A stretch of 64,000 nucleotides of DNA from Arenimonas sp. (GTDB lineage: Bacteria > Pseudomonadota > Gammaproteobacteria > Xanthomonadales > Xanthomonadaceae), in NCBI RefSeq assembly GCF_022842045.1, contig NZ_JALHQI010000002.1:1-64000 (forward strand), written 5' to 3'. Positions 1 through 9,198 of this stretch are shown one piece after another. How positions within the stretch are numbered: the first letter of the stretch is position 1; the number at the start of each line of letters is the position of its first letter. The notes beneath the pieces were generated by a model, which saw nothing but the letters and a program-made list of their open reading frames with translations, made no database searches and was not told the origin of the DNA. The position numbers and the translations under genes are program-made.

Positions 1-1
1 A

Positions 2-670
2 CCGGCCGCGACGCCGGCCCCCGCGTCGCCCGCGCCGAAGCCCGCCGCCAGTGAAGCCACCCCGCCCGCCGCACGGGTGACGTCCGAGCAGCCCGCCTTC
101 GTCCCGCCGCCGGCCGATCCGCGCCTCGTGGACTACCTTCGGCCGGGCGCCCTGTCCGGGCCGGTGCGGCTCCAGCTCACGGGTGCGCCGGACCTGGTGC
201 TCGATCCCGGCACCCAGACCTACCTGTCGGGTTCGGCGCTCAAGCCGCTGCTGCCCTACTGCAGCGCCGTGATCCGCGAAGCCGACCTGGTGCCGGTGCC
301 CGCCGCCGACCTGCCGGCGCTGGCCACCGCCCTCGGCGGCAGCCAGCCCTGGTCGCGCCTGGCCTGGCTGTGCGCGCTCAGCGGCGGCAACGGCGCGCTC
401 GCCCCGGGCTTCGGCCCGAACGAGAAGTACAAGCTGCTGCGCTGGCCGCAGACCGAACGCGAGTTCCCCAAGCACTTCCGCATCGCCACGGTGATGATGA
501 AGGGCCCCGCCCTGCTCACCGACATCGCCGAGCAAAGCGGCGTGACGCTGGCCGAGGTCATCGACTACGTCAACGCCTGCCTCGCCACCGGCGTGGCGGA
601 GCCGGAAAGCGGCCCGCCGCCGGCCACCGATGCCGCGAAGGGCGGCCTGCTGGGCCGTTTCCGCCGCTGA
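2..670 (+). CDS. Conserved hypothetical protein, 5'-truncated by window edge
   Basis: The reading frame is open to the left edge, so the GTG at 77 in the ORF track is probably internal. The 25 codons before it encode a Pro/Ala-rich linker typical of an inter-domain spacer. The visible 222 residues hold no motif I can name. The last 60 residues (about KHFRIATVMMKGPALLTDIA onward) read like a small helical or winged-helix-type module, ending in a short Gly/Arg tail. The frame agrees with the GC-rich codon use of the neighbours. The function is unknown; a multidomain protein whose N-terminal part lies outside the window is likely. dxs follows 141 bp downstream on the same strand. Confidence 0.75.
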   Translation, partial: PAATPAPASPAPKPAASEATPPAARVTSEQPAFVPPPADPRLVDYLRPGALSGPVRLQLTGAPDLVLDPGTQTYLSGSALKPLLPYCSAVIREADLVPVPAADLPALATALGGSQPWSRLAWLCALSGGNGALAPGFGPNEKYKLLRWPQTEREFPKHFRIATVMMKGPALLTDIAEQSGVTLAEVIDYVNACLATGVAEPESGPPPATDAAKGGLLGRFRR

Positions 671-811
671 TGCCCCGGGGCCGGTCGCGAGACCGGCCCT
701 CGCTCTCCATACCCTCGAAAGCCGCCAGCCTGAACGCGGGCCGCGCCTTCGCCTTGCTCCCCCGGGGCGGGTGCCGGACAATTTGCGCCTGACTCCCACG
801 CCCGAGCCCTG

Positions 812-2713
812 ATGGACTCCCAGCGCTACCCGCGCCTTTCGAAGATCACGCACCCGGCCGACCTGCGCCAGTTCCCCGAAGCCGAACTGCCCGCGATCGC
901 CGACGAGCTGCGCGCCTACCTGATCGAGACCGTGTCCCAGTCGGGCGGCCATTTCGGCGCCGGCCTCGGCGTGATCGAGCTGACCGTCGCCCTGCACTAC
1001 CTGTTCGACACGCCGGTGGACCGCCTGGTCTGGGACGTCGGCCACCAGTGCTACCCGCACAAGATCCTCACCGGCCGCCGCGACAGCATCCACACCGTGA
1101 AGCAGAAGGACGGCGTGGCACCGTTCCCGCGCCGCGAGGAAAGCGAATACGACACCTTCGGCGTCGGCCACAGCTCCACCTCCGTTTCCGCCGCGCTCGG
1201 CATGGCGATCGCGCTGCAGGCCCGCGGCGACGAGCGCAAGGTGGTCGCCGTGATCGGCGACGGTGCGATGACCGCCGGCATGGCCTTCGAGGCGCTCAAC
1301 CACGGCGGCGGCATGGACCCGGAGCCGAACCTGCTGGTGGTGCTCAACGACAACCGCATGTCGATCTCCGAGAACGTGGGTGGCCTGACCCGCATGCTTG
1401 GACGCCTCTCGGGCAGCCGCACGCTGAATGCGATCCGCGAGAGCGGCAAGAAGCTGCTCGGCGACAAGCGCCGCCCGGCCGCGCGCTTCATGCGCCGCTG
1501 GGAAGAGCACTGGAAGGGCATGTTCGTGCCCTCGACGCTGTTCGAGGAAATGGGCTTCCACTACACCGGCCCGATCGATGGCCACGACATCCCGGCGATG
1601 GTGTCCGCGCTCAAGACGCTCAAGGGCCTCAAGGGGCCGCAGCTGATCCACGTCATCACCACGAAGGGCAAGGGCTACGAACTCGCCGAAGGCGACCAGA
1701 TCGAATACCACGCGGTCGGCCCCTTCGACCCGACCGTTGGCATCGTCAAGAAGGCGGCGCCGGCCAAGCCCACCTACACCCAGGTGTTCGGCGACTGGCT
1801 TTGCGACATGGCCGCGGCGGATGAGTCGCTGATGGGCATCACCCCGGCGATGCGCGAAGGCTCGGGCCTGGTGCGCTTCAGCAAGGAATACCCGGCGCGC
1901 TACTTTGACGTCGCCATCGCCGAGCAGCACGCGGTGACGCTGGCCGCGGGCATGGCCTGCGAAGGCGCCAAGCCCGTGGTGGCGATCTATTCCACCTTCC
2001 TGCAGCGCGGATACGACCAGCTGGTGCACGACGTGGCGCTGCAGGGCCTGGACGTGCTGTTCGCGATCGATCGCGGCGGCGTGGTCGGACCGGACGGCGC
2101 CACCCATGCCGGCAGCTTCGACCTCAGCTTCCTGCGCTGCATCCCCAACATGGTCTTGATGGCACCGGCGGACGAGAACGAGTGCCGGCAGATGCTCAGC
2201 ACCGGCTACCGCCACCCCGGCCCGGCCGCGGTGCGCTACCCGCGCGGCACCGGCCCGGGCGTGGCCGTTCAGCCCACGCTCGATGGGCTGCCGATCGGCA
2301 AGGCCGAACTGCGCCAGCGCGGCGGCCGCATCGCGCTGCTCGCCTTCGGCGCGCTGGTCGCCCCGGCCGAGAAAGTCGGCAAGGAACTGGGCCTCACCGT
2401 CGCCAACATGCGCTTCGTCAAGCCGCTCGACCGCACCCTGGTGCTCGAACTCGCGCGCAGCCACGAAGCCATCGTGACGCTCGAGGACAACGCCATCATG
2501 GGCGGCGCCGGCAGCGGCGTGGCCGAGCTGCTGGCCAACGAGGGCATCACTTTGCCCGTTCTGCACCTGGGCCTGCCGGACCGCTACCAGGAGCACGCCA
2601 GCCGCGAACAGCTGCTGGCCGAGGCCGGCCTGGACGCCGAGGGCATCCGCGCCACGCTGCTCGCGCGCTGGCCCGCCCTCGCCGCGGCGGCGCCGCGGGT
2701 ACAGGCCGGCTGA
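812..2713 (+). CDS. dxs: 1-deoxy-D-xylulose-5-phosphate synthase
   Basis: This cytosolic enzyme catalyses the first step of the MEP isoprenoid pathway, condensing pyruvate with glyceraldehyde 3-phosphate in a thiamine-diphosphate-dependent reaction. The 633 residues match the family length (about 620). The N-terminal TPP domain contains [27 protein letters not shown] and the [15 protein letters not shown] ThDP/Mg motif. The central transketolase domain has [18 protein letters not shown] with the expected catalytic Glu, followed by [17 protein letters not shown]-terminal transketolase domain completes the protein. The ATG at 812 follows a region with no strong Shine-Dalgarno but gives the usual N-terminus. 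The gene is monocistronic by spacing and converges with prmC, whose stop abuts its own. Confidence 0.98.
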   Translation: MDSQRYPRLSKITHPADLRQFPEAELPAIADELRAYLIETVSQSGGHFGAGLGVIELTVALHYLFDTPVDRLVWDVGHQCYPHKILTGRRDSIHTVKQKDGVAPFPRREESEYDTFGVGHSSTSVSAALGMAIALQARGDERKVVAVIGDGAMTAGMAFEALNHGGGMDPEPNLLVVLNDNRMSISENVGGLTRMLGRLSGSRTLNAIRESGKKLLGDKRRPAARFMRRWEEHWKGMFVPSTLFEEMGFHYTGPIDGHDIPAMVSALKTLKGLKGPQLIHVITTKGKGYELAEGDQIEYHAVGPFDPTVGIVKKAAPAKPTYTQVFGDWLCDMAAADESLMGITPAMREGSGLVRFSKEYPARYFDVAIAEQHAVTLAAGMACEGAKPVVAIYSTFLQRGYDQLVHDVALQGLDVLFAIDRGGVVGPDGATHAGSFDLSFLRCIPNMVLMAPADENECRQMLSTGYRHPGPAAVRYPRGTGPGVAVQPTLDGLPIGKAELRQRGGRIALLAFGALVAPAEKVGKELGLTVANMRFVKPLDRTLVLELARSHEAIVTLEDNAIMGGAGSGVAELLANEGITLPVLHLGLPDRYQEHASREQLLAEAGLDAEGIRATLLARWPALAAAAPRVQAG

Positions 2714-3556
2714 TCAACCGGCGTCGCGCGGCCTGCGGCCGAGCGTGACGCGGTCGCGGTGCTCGAGGTCGCGCTCGGTCGCCACCTGCTCCAGCCCCGC
2801 CGCACGGAACAAGGCGCGCACGGCCGCGCCCTGTTCGAACCCGTGTTCGACCAGCAGCCACCCGCCCGGCGCCAGGTGCGCGGGCGTGCCGGCGCAGATC
2901 GCGCGGATGGCGTCCAGGCCGTCGGCACCCGAGGCCAGCGCGGCGCGCGGCTCGAAGCGCAGGTCGCCCTGCTGCAGGTGCGGGTCGTCGTCGGCGATGT
3001 AGGGCGGGTTGCTCAGCACCAGGTCGAACTGCTCGCGCGGCACGGCGGCGAACCAGTCGCCCGGCAGCAGGCGCACCGGCAGCCCGGCATCGCGCGCATT
3101 GCCCGCGGCCACGGCCAGCGCGTCGGCGCTGGCATCGGTGGCGGTGACGTCGGCCAGCGGGCGCTCGCTGGCGATGGCCAGCGCGATCGCGCCGGTGCCG
3201 GTGCCCAGGTCGAGCACGCGCATCGGCTCCGAGCGCGGCATCCGGTCCAGGGCCAGCTCGACCAGCAGCTCGGTTTCCGGGCGCGGGATCAGGGTGTCGG
3301 CGGTGACGGTGAGTTCGAGCGACCAGAAGCCGCGCTGGCCGGTGATCTGCGCCACCGGTTCGCCGTGCAGGCGGCGTTTCACCAGCGCCTCGAACGCCTC
3401 CGCATCGGCCGCATCCAGCACGTCGCTGGCGTGCGCGTAGAACCAACTGCGCGGGCGCTGCATCGCGTGCGCCAGCAGCAGCTCGGCTTCGAGCCGCGCG
3501 GCGTCGCCGGGCAGTCGCGACGCGGCGTCGCGGATGGCGTTGGCGAGCGTCGTCAC
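2714..3556 (-). CDS. prmC: Peptide chain release factor N5-glutamine methyltransferase
   Basis: PrmC (HemK) uses SAM to methylate the Gln of the GGQ motif in RF1 and RF2, which supports efficient termination. The 280-residue protein has the N-terminal helical bundle, then a Rossmann methyltransferase fold. The SAM-binding motif is [16 protein letters not shown] and the glutamine-binding NPPY motif is [14 protein letters not shown]. The start is a GTG at 3554-3556, two bases beyond the stop of the upstream effector gene, so the pair is probably co-transcribed. In many gammaproteobacteria prmC instead follows prfA; here that partner is absent. Its 3' end converges on dxs. Confidence 0.95.
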   Translation of the reverse strand: MTTLANAIRDAASRLPGDAARLEAELLLAHAMQRPRSWFYAHASDVLDAADAEAFEALVKRRLHGEPVAQITGQRGFWSLELTVTADTLIPRPETELLVELALDRMPRSEPMRVLDLGTGTGAIALAIASERPLADVTATDASADALAVAAGNARDAGLPVRLLPGDWFAAVPREQFDLVLSNPPYIADDDPHLQQGDLRFEPRAALASGADGLDAIRAICAGTPAHLAPGGWLLVEHGFEQGAAVRALFRAAGLEQVATERDLEHRDRVTLGRRPRDAG

Positions 3557-3557
3557 C

Positions 3558-4124
3558 TCAGCCCGCCAGCAGGCTGGCGACCTGGACCACGCAGGCCAGC
3601 AGGAACCCGGCGAGGAAGAAAATGTAGGAAAGCCGCAAGTACCGATACTTGTGGTGCGCCAGGTACCAACCCAGCGCGTAGGTATCGCGCGCCATGGTCT
3701 CGTACACCGAGCCGTCCGACTTCAGCGCGCCGGCGATCTCGGCCAGGAAGCGCTCGCGCGGCAGCTCGGCGAAGTGGCCGAAGAACAGCAGGTTGAACTG
3801 CGGCGGGATCTTGTCGTCCACCAGCCTCAGCGGCCGGTACTTGGGCAGCACCGCCAGCACGGCCAGCAGCAGCGCCAGCAGGGTGAAGGCGGCCAGCGTC
3901 AACGAGGCGGTGCGCAGCACCGGATCGCTCAGGCGACCCAGCACCAGCGTGAGCACGATCGAGGACATGGTGATGATGATGTTGGCCTTGGTGTCGGCCA
4001 TGGCCGACAGCTGCACGTGGTGCATCTGCATCGTGCGCAGCAGGGTGTCGCCGGTGTTGCGCTCGGGCACGGCCGCGAACAGCTTCTCGACCTCGGCTGG
4101 CGTGGGTGTTTGGGCGGGGGGCAT
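3558..4124 (-). CDS. Pycsar-effector-type (DUF5706) membrane protein
   Basis: This 188-residue protein resembles the PycTM/DUF5706 family, whose members act as membrane-damaging effectors of Pycsar anti-phage systems after sensing cyclic pyrimidine nucleotides. The family-typical stretch [19 protein letters not shown] is present at about residues 42-60 and runs into the first membrane helix. A second helix (about 75-95) and a C-terminal helix (about 165-187) follow. The central soluble part contains FNLLFFGHF. No nucleotide cyclase gene lies beside it; prmC is directly downstream in the same operon. A housekeeping membrane role for this stand-alone version is equally possible. The family assignment is by recognition only. 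Confidence 0.72.
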   Translation of the reverse strand: MPPAQTPTPAEVEKLFAAVPERNTGDTLLRTMQMHHVQLSAMADTKANIIITMSSIVLTLVLGRLSDPVLRTASLTLAAFTLLALLLAVLAVLPKYRPLRLVDDKIPPQFNLLFFGHFAELPRERFLAEIAGALKSDGSVYETMARDTYALGWYLAHHKYRYLRLSYIFFLAGFLLACVVQVASLLAG

Positions 4125-4189
4125 GGGCGCGATCCTCTCGGGACCGCGCCATCATAGCGCCGGCCACGGGGCCGGCACGAATGCGGGGC

Positions 4190-5779
4190 TCAGGCCGCGG
4201 CGGACAGCGTGCCGCCGACGGCCTTCAGCGGCGCGCGGATCAGGTGGTCGAAGGCGCCGAGCGCGGCGGTGGAGCCGGCGCCCATCGCGACCACGATCTG
4301 CTTGTACGGCACCGTGGTGGCATCGCCGGCCGCGAACACGCCGGGCATCGAGGTCTGGCCGCGCTCGTCGATGACGATCTCGCCGCGGGCGCTGAGTTCG
4401 ACCGTGCCCTTGAGCCACTCGGTGTTCGGCAGCAGGCCGATCTGCACGAAGATGCCCTCGAGCTCGAGGCGGTGCTCGCTGCCCAGCAGGCGGTCGCGCC
4501 AGGCCAGGCCGTTGACCTTGCCGCCGTCGCCCAGCACCTCGGTGGTCTGCGCGTTCACCAGCACGGTGACGTTGGCCAGGCTGCGCAGCTTGCGCTGCAG
4601 CACCTCGTCGGCGCGCAGCTTCGAGTCGAACTCGACCAGGGTGACGTGGGCCACGATGCCGGCCAGGTCGATCGCCGCCTCGACGCCGGAGTTGCCGCCG
4701 CCGATCACCGCAACGCGCTTGCCCTTGAACAGCGGGCCGTCGCAGTGCGGGCAGTAGGCCACGCCCTTGTTCCGGTACTGGTCCTCGCCGGGCACGCCCA
4801 TCTGGCGCCAGCGGGCGCCGGTACCCAGCACCACGGTGCGCGACCTGAGCACGGCGCCGCTAGCGAGCTCGACGCGGATCAAGCCGTCGTCGCCCGCAGG
4901 CAGCAGCTTCGCCGCGCGCTGCCCGTTCATCACGTCGACGTCGTTGGCGCGCACGTTCTGCTCCAGCGCGGCGGCGAGCTTCGGGCCCTCGGTCTCGGCG
5001 ACCGAGATCAGGTTCTCGATGCCCATCGTGTCCAGCACCTGGCCGCCGAAGCGCTCGGCCGCGACGCCAGTGCGGATGCCCTTGCGCGCGGCGTAGATGG
5101 CCGCGGCGGCGCCGGCAGGGCCGCCACCGACCACCAGGACGTCGAACGGCGCCTTCTCGTCGAGAATGCGCGCCTCGCGGGCGGCGGCGCCGGTGTCGAG
5201 CTTGCCGACGATCTCGGCCAGGCCCATGCGGCCGGCGCCGAACACCTCGCCGTTGAGGTAGACCGAGGGCACGGCCATCACCTGGCGCGCCTCGACCTCG
5301 TCCTGGAACAGCGAGCCGTCGATCGCGACGTGGGTGATGCCCGGGTTCAGCACCGCCATCAGGTTGAGCGCCTGCACCACGTCGGGGCAGTTCTGGCAGG
5401 ACTGCGAGAAATAGCTCTCGAAACGGTACTCGCCCTCGAGCGCGGCGATCTGCGCCAGCAGGTCCTGCGATTCGCGCGAGGGATGGCCGCCGACCTGCAG
5501 CAGGGCCAGCACCAGCGACGTGAACTCATGGCCCATCGGGATGCCGGCGAAGCGCACCGCGGTGTTGGTGCCGGTGCGCGCGATCTCGAACGACGGACGG
5601 CGGGCGTCGTCGTCGGTGCGCGCAAAGCGGATCTTGTCGGAAAGCGAAGCAATTTCCTCGAGCAGCGCCTGCAGCTCGCGCGAAGCGTCGCCGTCGTCGA
5701 GCGAGGCGCGCAGTTCGATCGGCAGCTGCAGCTTCTCGAGGTAGGCGGAAAGCTGCGTCTTCAGGGTGGCGTCGAGCAT
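4190..5779 (-). CDS. ahpF: Alkyl hydroperoxide reductase subunit F
   Basis: AhpF is the NADH-dependent flavoprotein disulfide reductase that re-reduces AhpC in the cytoplasm. The 529 residues follow the family plan. An N-terminal tandem thioredoxin-like domain contains the CxxC of SCQNCPDVV. An FAD-binding domain has [20 protein letters not shown] thioredoxin-reductase-like NAD(P)H domain has [17 protein letters not shown]. The second redox pair is in [11 protein letters not shown]. The ending [17 protein letters not shown] is the usual FAD-contacting motif. It lies 127 bp downstream of ahpC on the same strand, with a strong stem-loop between them that may lower its expression relative to ahpC. 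Confidence 0.97.
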   Translation of the reverse strand: MLDATLKTQLSAYLEKLQLPIELRASLDDGDASRELQALLEEIASLSDKIRFARTDDDARRPSFEIARTGTNTAVRFAGIPMGHEFTSLVLALLQVGGHPSRESQDLLAQIAALEGEYRFESYFSQSCQNCPDVVQALNLMAVLNPGITHVAIDGSLFQDEVEARQVMAVPSVYLNGEVFGAGRMGLAEIVGKLDTGAAAREARILDEKAPFDVLVVGGGPAGAAAAIYAARKGIRTGVAAERFGGQVLDTMGIENLISVAETEGPKLAAALEQNVRANDVDVMNGQRAAKLLPAGDDGLIRVELASGAVLRSRTVVLGTGARWRQMGVPGEDQYRNKGVAYCPHCDGPLFKGKRVAVIGGGNSGVEAAIDLAGIVAHVTLVEFDSKLRADEVLQRKLRSLANVTVLVNAQTTEVLGDGGKVNGLAWRDRLLGSEHRLELEGIFVQIGLLPNTEWLKGTVELSARGEIVIDERGQTSMPGVFAAGDATTVPYKQIVVAMGAGSTAALGAFDHLIRAPLKAVGGTLSAAA

Positions 5780-5858
5780 GGCATGACTCCGGGAAGTGGG
5801 GGCTTTCGCGCGCCGCCAGGCCGCGCCGGGCAGTGCGCGAAAGCAACCTCGGGGGAAA

Positions 5859-5884
5859 CGGCCCCCGGGATCTCCCGGGGGCCG
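5859..5884 (-). promoter_or_regulatory. ahpC-ahpF intercistronic stem-loop
   Basis: A perfect GC-rich inverted repeat of 12 bp (CGGCCCCCGGGA / TCCCGGGGGCCG) with a two-base spacer lies between ahpC and ahpF. There is no T-run on either side, so it is not a standard intrinsic terminator. An mRNA-stabilising or partially terminating hairpin that keeps ahpC transcripts more abundant than ahpF is the likely role. Confidence 0.55.
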
Positions 5885-5906
5885 CGGAACAACGCGTCGG
5901 CTTCGC

Positions 5907-6470
5907 TCAGATCTTGCCGACCAGGTCCAGCGACGGGGCGAGCGTCTTCTGGCCTTCCTTCCACTTCGCCGGGCAGACCTGGCCGGGGTTGGCGGCGATG
6001 AACTGCGCGGCCTTGAGCTTGCGCAGGGTCTCGGTGACGTCGCGGGCGATGGCGTTGTCGTGGACCTCGGCGGTCTTGATCACGCCCTCCGGGTTGATGA
6101 TGAAGGTGCCGCGCAGGGCCAGGCCCTCCTCCTCGATGTGCACGTCGAAGGCGCGGGTGAGCTGGTGGGTCGGGTCGCCGACCAGCGGGAACTTCGCCTT
6201 GCCCACGGCCGGCGAGGTCTCGTGCCAGACCTTGTGCGAGAAATGGGTGTCGGTGGTGACGATGTAGACCTCGGCGCCCGAGGCCTGGAACTCGCCGTAG
6301 TTCTCGGCCGCGTCCTCGACCTCGGTCGGGCAGTTGAAGGTGAAGGCGGCCGGCATGAAGATCAGCACGGACCACTTGCCCTTCAGGCTGGCCTGGGTCA
6401 CTTCGACGAACTTGCCGTTGTGGAAGGCCTGGGCCTTGAACGGCTTCACTTCGGTATTGATCAGGGACAT
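5907..6470 (-). CDS. ahpC: Alkyl hydroperoxide reductase subunit C (2-Cys peroxiredoxin)
   Basis: AhpC reduces hydrogen peroxide and organic hydroperoxides and is recycled by AhpF. The 244-codon ORF in the track is too long. The start [11 protein letters not shown] at 6468-6470 gives the standard 187 residues and has AAGGAA about 9 bases upstream. The peroxidatic cysteine is Cys47 in [14 protein letters not shown]; Asn stands where Val is common before it. The resolving cysteine is in [11 protein letters not shown] near the C-terminus. It is the first gene of ahpC-ahpF and is divergent from oxyR across a 176-bp region that holds an OxyR operator. Peroxide induction through OxyR is therefore expected. 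Confidence 0.97.
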   Translation of the reverse strand: MSLINTEVKPFKAQAFHNGKFVEVTQASLKGKWSVLIFMPAAFTFNCPTEVEDAAENYGEFQASGAEVYIVTTDTHFSHKVWHETSPAVGKAKFPLVGDPTHQLTRAFDVHIEEEGLALRGTFIINPEGVIKTAEVHDNAIARDVTETLRKLKAAQFIAANPGQVCPAKWKEGQKTLAPSLDLVGKI

Positions 6471-6541
6471 GGGGGTTCCTTGGTTTGGGAGACTGAATCG
6501 AAACTTGCGTGAATGGTAGACAAAACCTATCAATGTGCAAA

Positions 6542-6578
6542 CTAGATTGATTCTATCGCTTTGATAGCCATAGTCTAT
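6542..6578. promoter_or_regulatory. OxyR operator between ahpC and oxyR
   Basis: Four tetranucleotides sit at exact 11-bp intervals: CTAG (6542), CTAT (6553), ATAG (6564) and CTAT (6575). This matches the known OxyR tetramer pattern ATAG-N7-CTAT-N7-ATAG-N7-CTAT, with one mismatch in the first element. A further half-site pair with the same 11-bp spacing (GTAG at 6516, CTAT at 6527) lies towards ahpC. The position between the divergent ahpC and oxyR genes fits activation of ahpCF and autoregulation of oxyR. Confidence 0.8.
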
Positions 6579-6646
6579 TTGCGGCTCGACAAACCGATTT
6601 CCAAGGCGCATTACTGGCCCAGCATCCATAGGCAGCGGCAATCCCG

Positions 6647-7597
6647 ATGAACCTTCGCGACCTGCGGTACCTGGTAGCCCTGGCGGAACTGCGGCATTTC
6701 GGGCGCGCGGCCGATGCCTGCCACGTCAGCCAGCCCACCCTGTCCACCCAGATCAAGAAGCTCGAGGACGAGCTGGGCGTGTCCCTGGTCGAACGCGCCC
6801 CCCGCCACGTGATGCTGACGCCGGCCGGGCACGACATCGCCGCCCGCGCCCGCCGCGTGCTGGCGGAAGTCGAGCAGATGCGCGAAACCGCGCGCCGCAC
6901 CAGCGACCCGGAAGCCGGCAGCGTGCGCATCGGCTTCTTCCCCACGCTCGGGCCCTACCTGCTGCCGCACGTGGTGCCGCGCATCCGCGCTCGCTTCCCG
7001 CGCCTGGAGCTGCTGCTGGTCGAGGAAAAGACCGAAGTCGTGCTGCACCTGCTGCGCGACGGCAAGCTTGACGCCGCCGTGCTGGCGCTGCCGCTGCACG
7101 ACGACTGGCTGGAGACCGAGTTCCTGTTCGAAGAGCCCTTCATGCTGGCGGTACCGGAGGGCCACCCGCTCGCCGGCCAGCGCAACCTGCGCCTGGCCGA
7201 ACTCAGCGACCAGCACCTGTTGCTGCTCGAGGAGGGCCACTGCCTGCGCGACCAGGCGCTGGCCGTATGCAGCCTGGCAGGCGCCGGCGAGAAGGAAGGC
7301 TTCCGCGCCACCAGCCTCGAGACCCTGCGCCAGATGGTCGCCGCCGGCGTCGGCGTGACGCTGCTGCCGATGCTCGCGGTGAAGCCGCCGGTGTCCCCGT
7401 CGGAAAACATCCGCCTGCTCGAATTCGGCAATCCGCCGCCGACCCGCCGGCTCGCGCTGGCATGGCGCAAGAGTTCGGCGATGGGCGGCTTCCTGCACCA
7501 GCTGGCCGACGTGTTGCGCGACCTGCCGCCAGGCCTGCTCGACCCACCGAAGCAAACCAGCGCCGCCGCGCGCGGCAAGCGCCGCGCCGGGGCTTGA
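6647..7597 (+). CDS. oxyR: Hydrogen peroxide-sensing LysR-type regulator OxyR
   Basis: OxyR is a thiol-based peroxide sensor that activates ahpCF, katG-like and iron-homeostasis genes when oxidised. The 316 residues begin with a LysR winged helix-turn-helix (MNLRDLRYLVALAE, then QPTLSTQIKKLEDELGV). The redox pair falls exactly at Cys199 and Cys208 in EEGHCLRDQALAVC, the same numbering and spacing as E. coli OxyR, so this is OxyR rather than a generic LysR protein. It is transcribed divergently from ahpC and is followed by a strong terminator, so it is monocistronic. Confidence 0.97.
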   Translation: MNLRDLRYLVALAELRHFGRAADACHVSQPTLSTQIKKLEDELGVSLVERAPRHVMLTPAGHDIAARARRVLAEVEQMRETARRTSDPEAGSVRIGFFPTLGPYLLPHVVPRIRARFPRLELLLVEEKTEVVLHLLRDGKLDAAVLALPLHDDWLETEFLFEEPFMLAVPEGHPLAGQRNLRLAELSDQHLLLLEEGHCLRDQALAVCSLAGAGEKEGFRATSLETLRQMVAAGVGVTLLPMLAVKPPVSPSENIRLLEFGNPPPTRRLALAWRKSSAMGGFLHQLADVLRDLPPGLLDPPKQTSAAARGKRRAGA

Positions 7598-7644
7598 ACC
7601 CCACCGCCGCGCGGGCTACGGTAGCTCCACAATTCGTGAATCCC

Positions 7645-7682
7645 CGGGCGGTGCGCCAAGCGCGCCGCCCGTTTCCTTTTTT
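7645..7682 (+). terminator. Intrinsic terminator of oxyR
   Basis: A 12-bp stem (CGGGCGGTGCGC / GCGCGCCGCCCG, one G-T pair) with a three-base loop is followed by TTTCCTTTTTT. It ends just before the ribosome-binding site of rnk, which separates the two transcripts. Confidence 0.85.
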
Positions 7683-7692
7683 GGAGGACACC

Positions 7693-8115
7693 ATGCAACC
7701 GCAGCCCATCCTGCCCCCGATCACGCTCGGAAGCCGTGACCTTGCCCGCCTCGAGCAGCTGTTGGATTCGCCGGCCCTGCGCCGCCTGCCCGCGGCGCAG
7801 TCGCTGGGCGCCGAACTCGAGCGCGCCAAGGTGCTGCCGGCCGAGCAGGTGCCGGGCGACGTGGTGACCATGAACGCCAGCGTCACCTGCGTGGACGAAG
7901 TCAGCGGCGAACGCCACCACTTCACCCTGGTCTACCCGCAGGACGCCGACGTGACCACCGGCCGCGTTTCGGTGCTGGCACCGGTGGGCAGCGCCCTGCT
8001 CGGGCTGTCGGTGGGCCAGGTGATCGACTGGCAGGCGCCGGGTGGCCGGGCGCTGCGGTTGCGGGTGACCGAAGTGGCTGCCGCGCCGGAATCGGCCAGC
8101 GTCTTGCATCGCTGA
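7693..8115 (+). CDS. rnk: Regulator of nucleoside diphosphate kinase (GreA/GreB-like)
   Basis: Rnk is a small cytosolic relative of the Gre factors. It keeps a Gre-like C-terminal FKBP-type domain but lacks the long coiled coil, and it can bind RNA polymerase. The ATG at 7693 sits seven bases after GGAGG and gives 140 residues, the usual length. The C-terminal domain carries VTMNASVTCVDE, HHFTLVYPQDAD and VLAPVGSALLGLSVGQVIDW, all typical of the family. The ORF-track start at 7267 overlaps oxyR in another frame and is rejected. It is probably transcribed alone because a terminator precedes it. Rnk is named for its effect on Ndk in E. coli; the physiological role here is inferred. Confidence 0.9.
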   Translation: MQPQPILPPITLGSRDLARLEQLLDSPALRRLPAAQSLGAELERAKVLPAEQVPGDVVTMNASVTCVDEVSGERHHFTLVYPQDADVTTGRVSVLAPVGSALLGLSVGQVIDWQAPGGRALRLRVTEVAAAPESASVLHR

Positions 8116-8176
8116 CCCGGCACGGCAATAGTCGGGGCCTCCGGGCCCCGCCGCGGCCCCGCGAACAGGTGACACG

Positions 8177-8608
8177 ATGACGCCCAAGGGTTCCCGCACC
8201 GAGGAAAACCTCAAGCTGGCCTTCACCCGCGAGGCCGAGGCCAACCGCCGATACCTCTACTTCGCGCAGAAGGCCGACGTCGAAGGGTTCACCGACGTGG
8301 CGTCGGTGTTCCGCTCCACCGCCGAGGGCGAGACCGGCCACGCCCACGGCCACCTCGAATACCTCGAGTCCTGCAGCGACCCCGCCACCGGCCTGCCCTT
8401 CGGCGGCACGCTCGACAACCTGCGCTCTGCGATCGCGGGCGAAACCCACGAATACGCCGACATGTACCCGGGCATGGCCCGTACCGCGCGCGAGGAGGGC
8501 TTCGACGAGATCGCCGACTGGTTCGAGACCCTGGCCAAGGCCGAACGCTCGCACGCCAACCGCTTCCAGAAAGCGCTCGACGAGCTGGCGGCGCAGGCCA
8601 CGCCCTGA
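8177..8608 (+). CDS. Rubrerythrin family di-iron protein
   Basis: Rubrerythrins are four-helix di-iron proteins linked to peroxide reduction. The 143 residues contain the two ExxH-type iron-binding segments (EGETGHAH and [10 protein letters not shown]) and the pairing glutamates in [11 protein letters not shown] and AGETHEY. The C-terminal rubredoxin domain found in classical rubrerythrin is missing, so an external electron donor is needed. The gene is followed after 8 bp by the DUF3501 gene, a partnership seen in other proteobacteria. The position near ahpCF/oxyR suggests a local cluster for oxidative stress, although it is separated from them by rnk. Confidence 0.88.
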   Translation: MTPKGSRTEENLKLAFTREAEANRRYLYFAQKADVEGFTDVASVFRSTAEGETGHAHGHLEYLESCSDPATGLPFGGTLDNLRSAIAGETHEYADMYPGMARTAREEGFDEIADWFETLAKAERSHANRFQKALDELAAQATP

Positions 8609-8616
8609 GCCTCCCG

Positions 8617-9198
8617 ATGCAGAAGCTCACGCGCGCCGGCCTGCTGTCGCCCGAGGCGTATGCGGCGGTGCGCCCGGGGCTGCGCGCACGCCTGGCCGCG
8701 CACAAGCAGCGGCGCCGCGTCGCACTGGGCGAGCACGCCACGCTGCTGTTCGAAGACCGGCTGACGGTGCTCTACCAGGTGCAGGAGATGCTGCGGGTCG
8801 AACGGCTGTCCGACGCCGGCGACATCGACGCGGAGCTCGCCGCCTACAACCCGCTGGTGCCCGACGGCGGCAACCTCAAGGCGACGCTGATGTTCGCCTT
8901 CGCCGATACCGTTGCGCGCCGGGAGGCGCTGGGCGCGCTGGGCGGCGTCGAGCACCGCGTCTACGCCCGGGTCGGCGCGCGGGCGCCGGTGTTCGCGGTC
9001 GCCGACGAGGACCTGCCGCGCAGCGACGGCGGCAAGACCTCGGCCGTGCACTTCTTGCGCTTCGAGTTCACGCCGGCCGCGATCGCCGCGATCCGGGCCG
9101 GCGATGCCCTCGCCTTCGGCATCGCCGACGACCGCCTGCCGGTCGAAACCACGCTGGACGCGATCACGCGCGAAGCCCTGGCCGAGGATTTCGACTGA
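8617..9198 (+). CDS. DUF3501 family protein
   Basis: The 193-residue protein fits the DUF3501 family, which is commonly encoded next to rubrerythrin. It opens with [20 protein letters not shown] and contains [20 protein letters not shown] and HFLRFEFTP, which I associate with this family. No catalytic motif, signal peptide or membrane segment is visible, so it is probably cytosolic. It starts 8 bp after the rubrerythrin stop and its stop overlaps the next ATG by one base, so a three-gene operon is likely. The Fe-S oxidoreductase that often separates these two genes elsewhere is absent. Function unknown. Confidence 0.82.
   Translation: MQKLTRAGLLSPEAYAAVRPGLRARLAAHKQRRRVALGEHATLLFEDRLTVLYQVQEMLRVERLSDAGDIDAELAAYNPLVPDGGNLKATLMFAFADTVARREALGALGGVEHRVYARVGARAPVFAVADEDLPRSDGGKTSAVHFLRFEFTPAAIAAIRAGDALAFGIADDRLPVETTLDAITREALAEDFD

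Noticed and set aside
4106-6001. Plus-strand ORF of 631 codons
   Set aside because: Antisense to ahpF, with the composition bias of GC-rich shadow frames and no recognisable motif.
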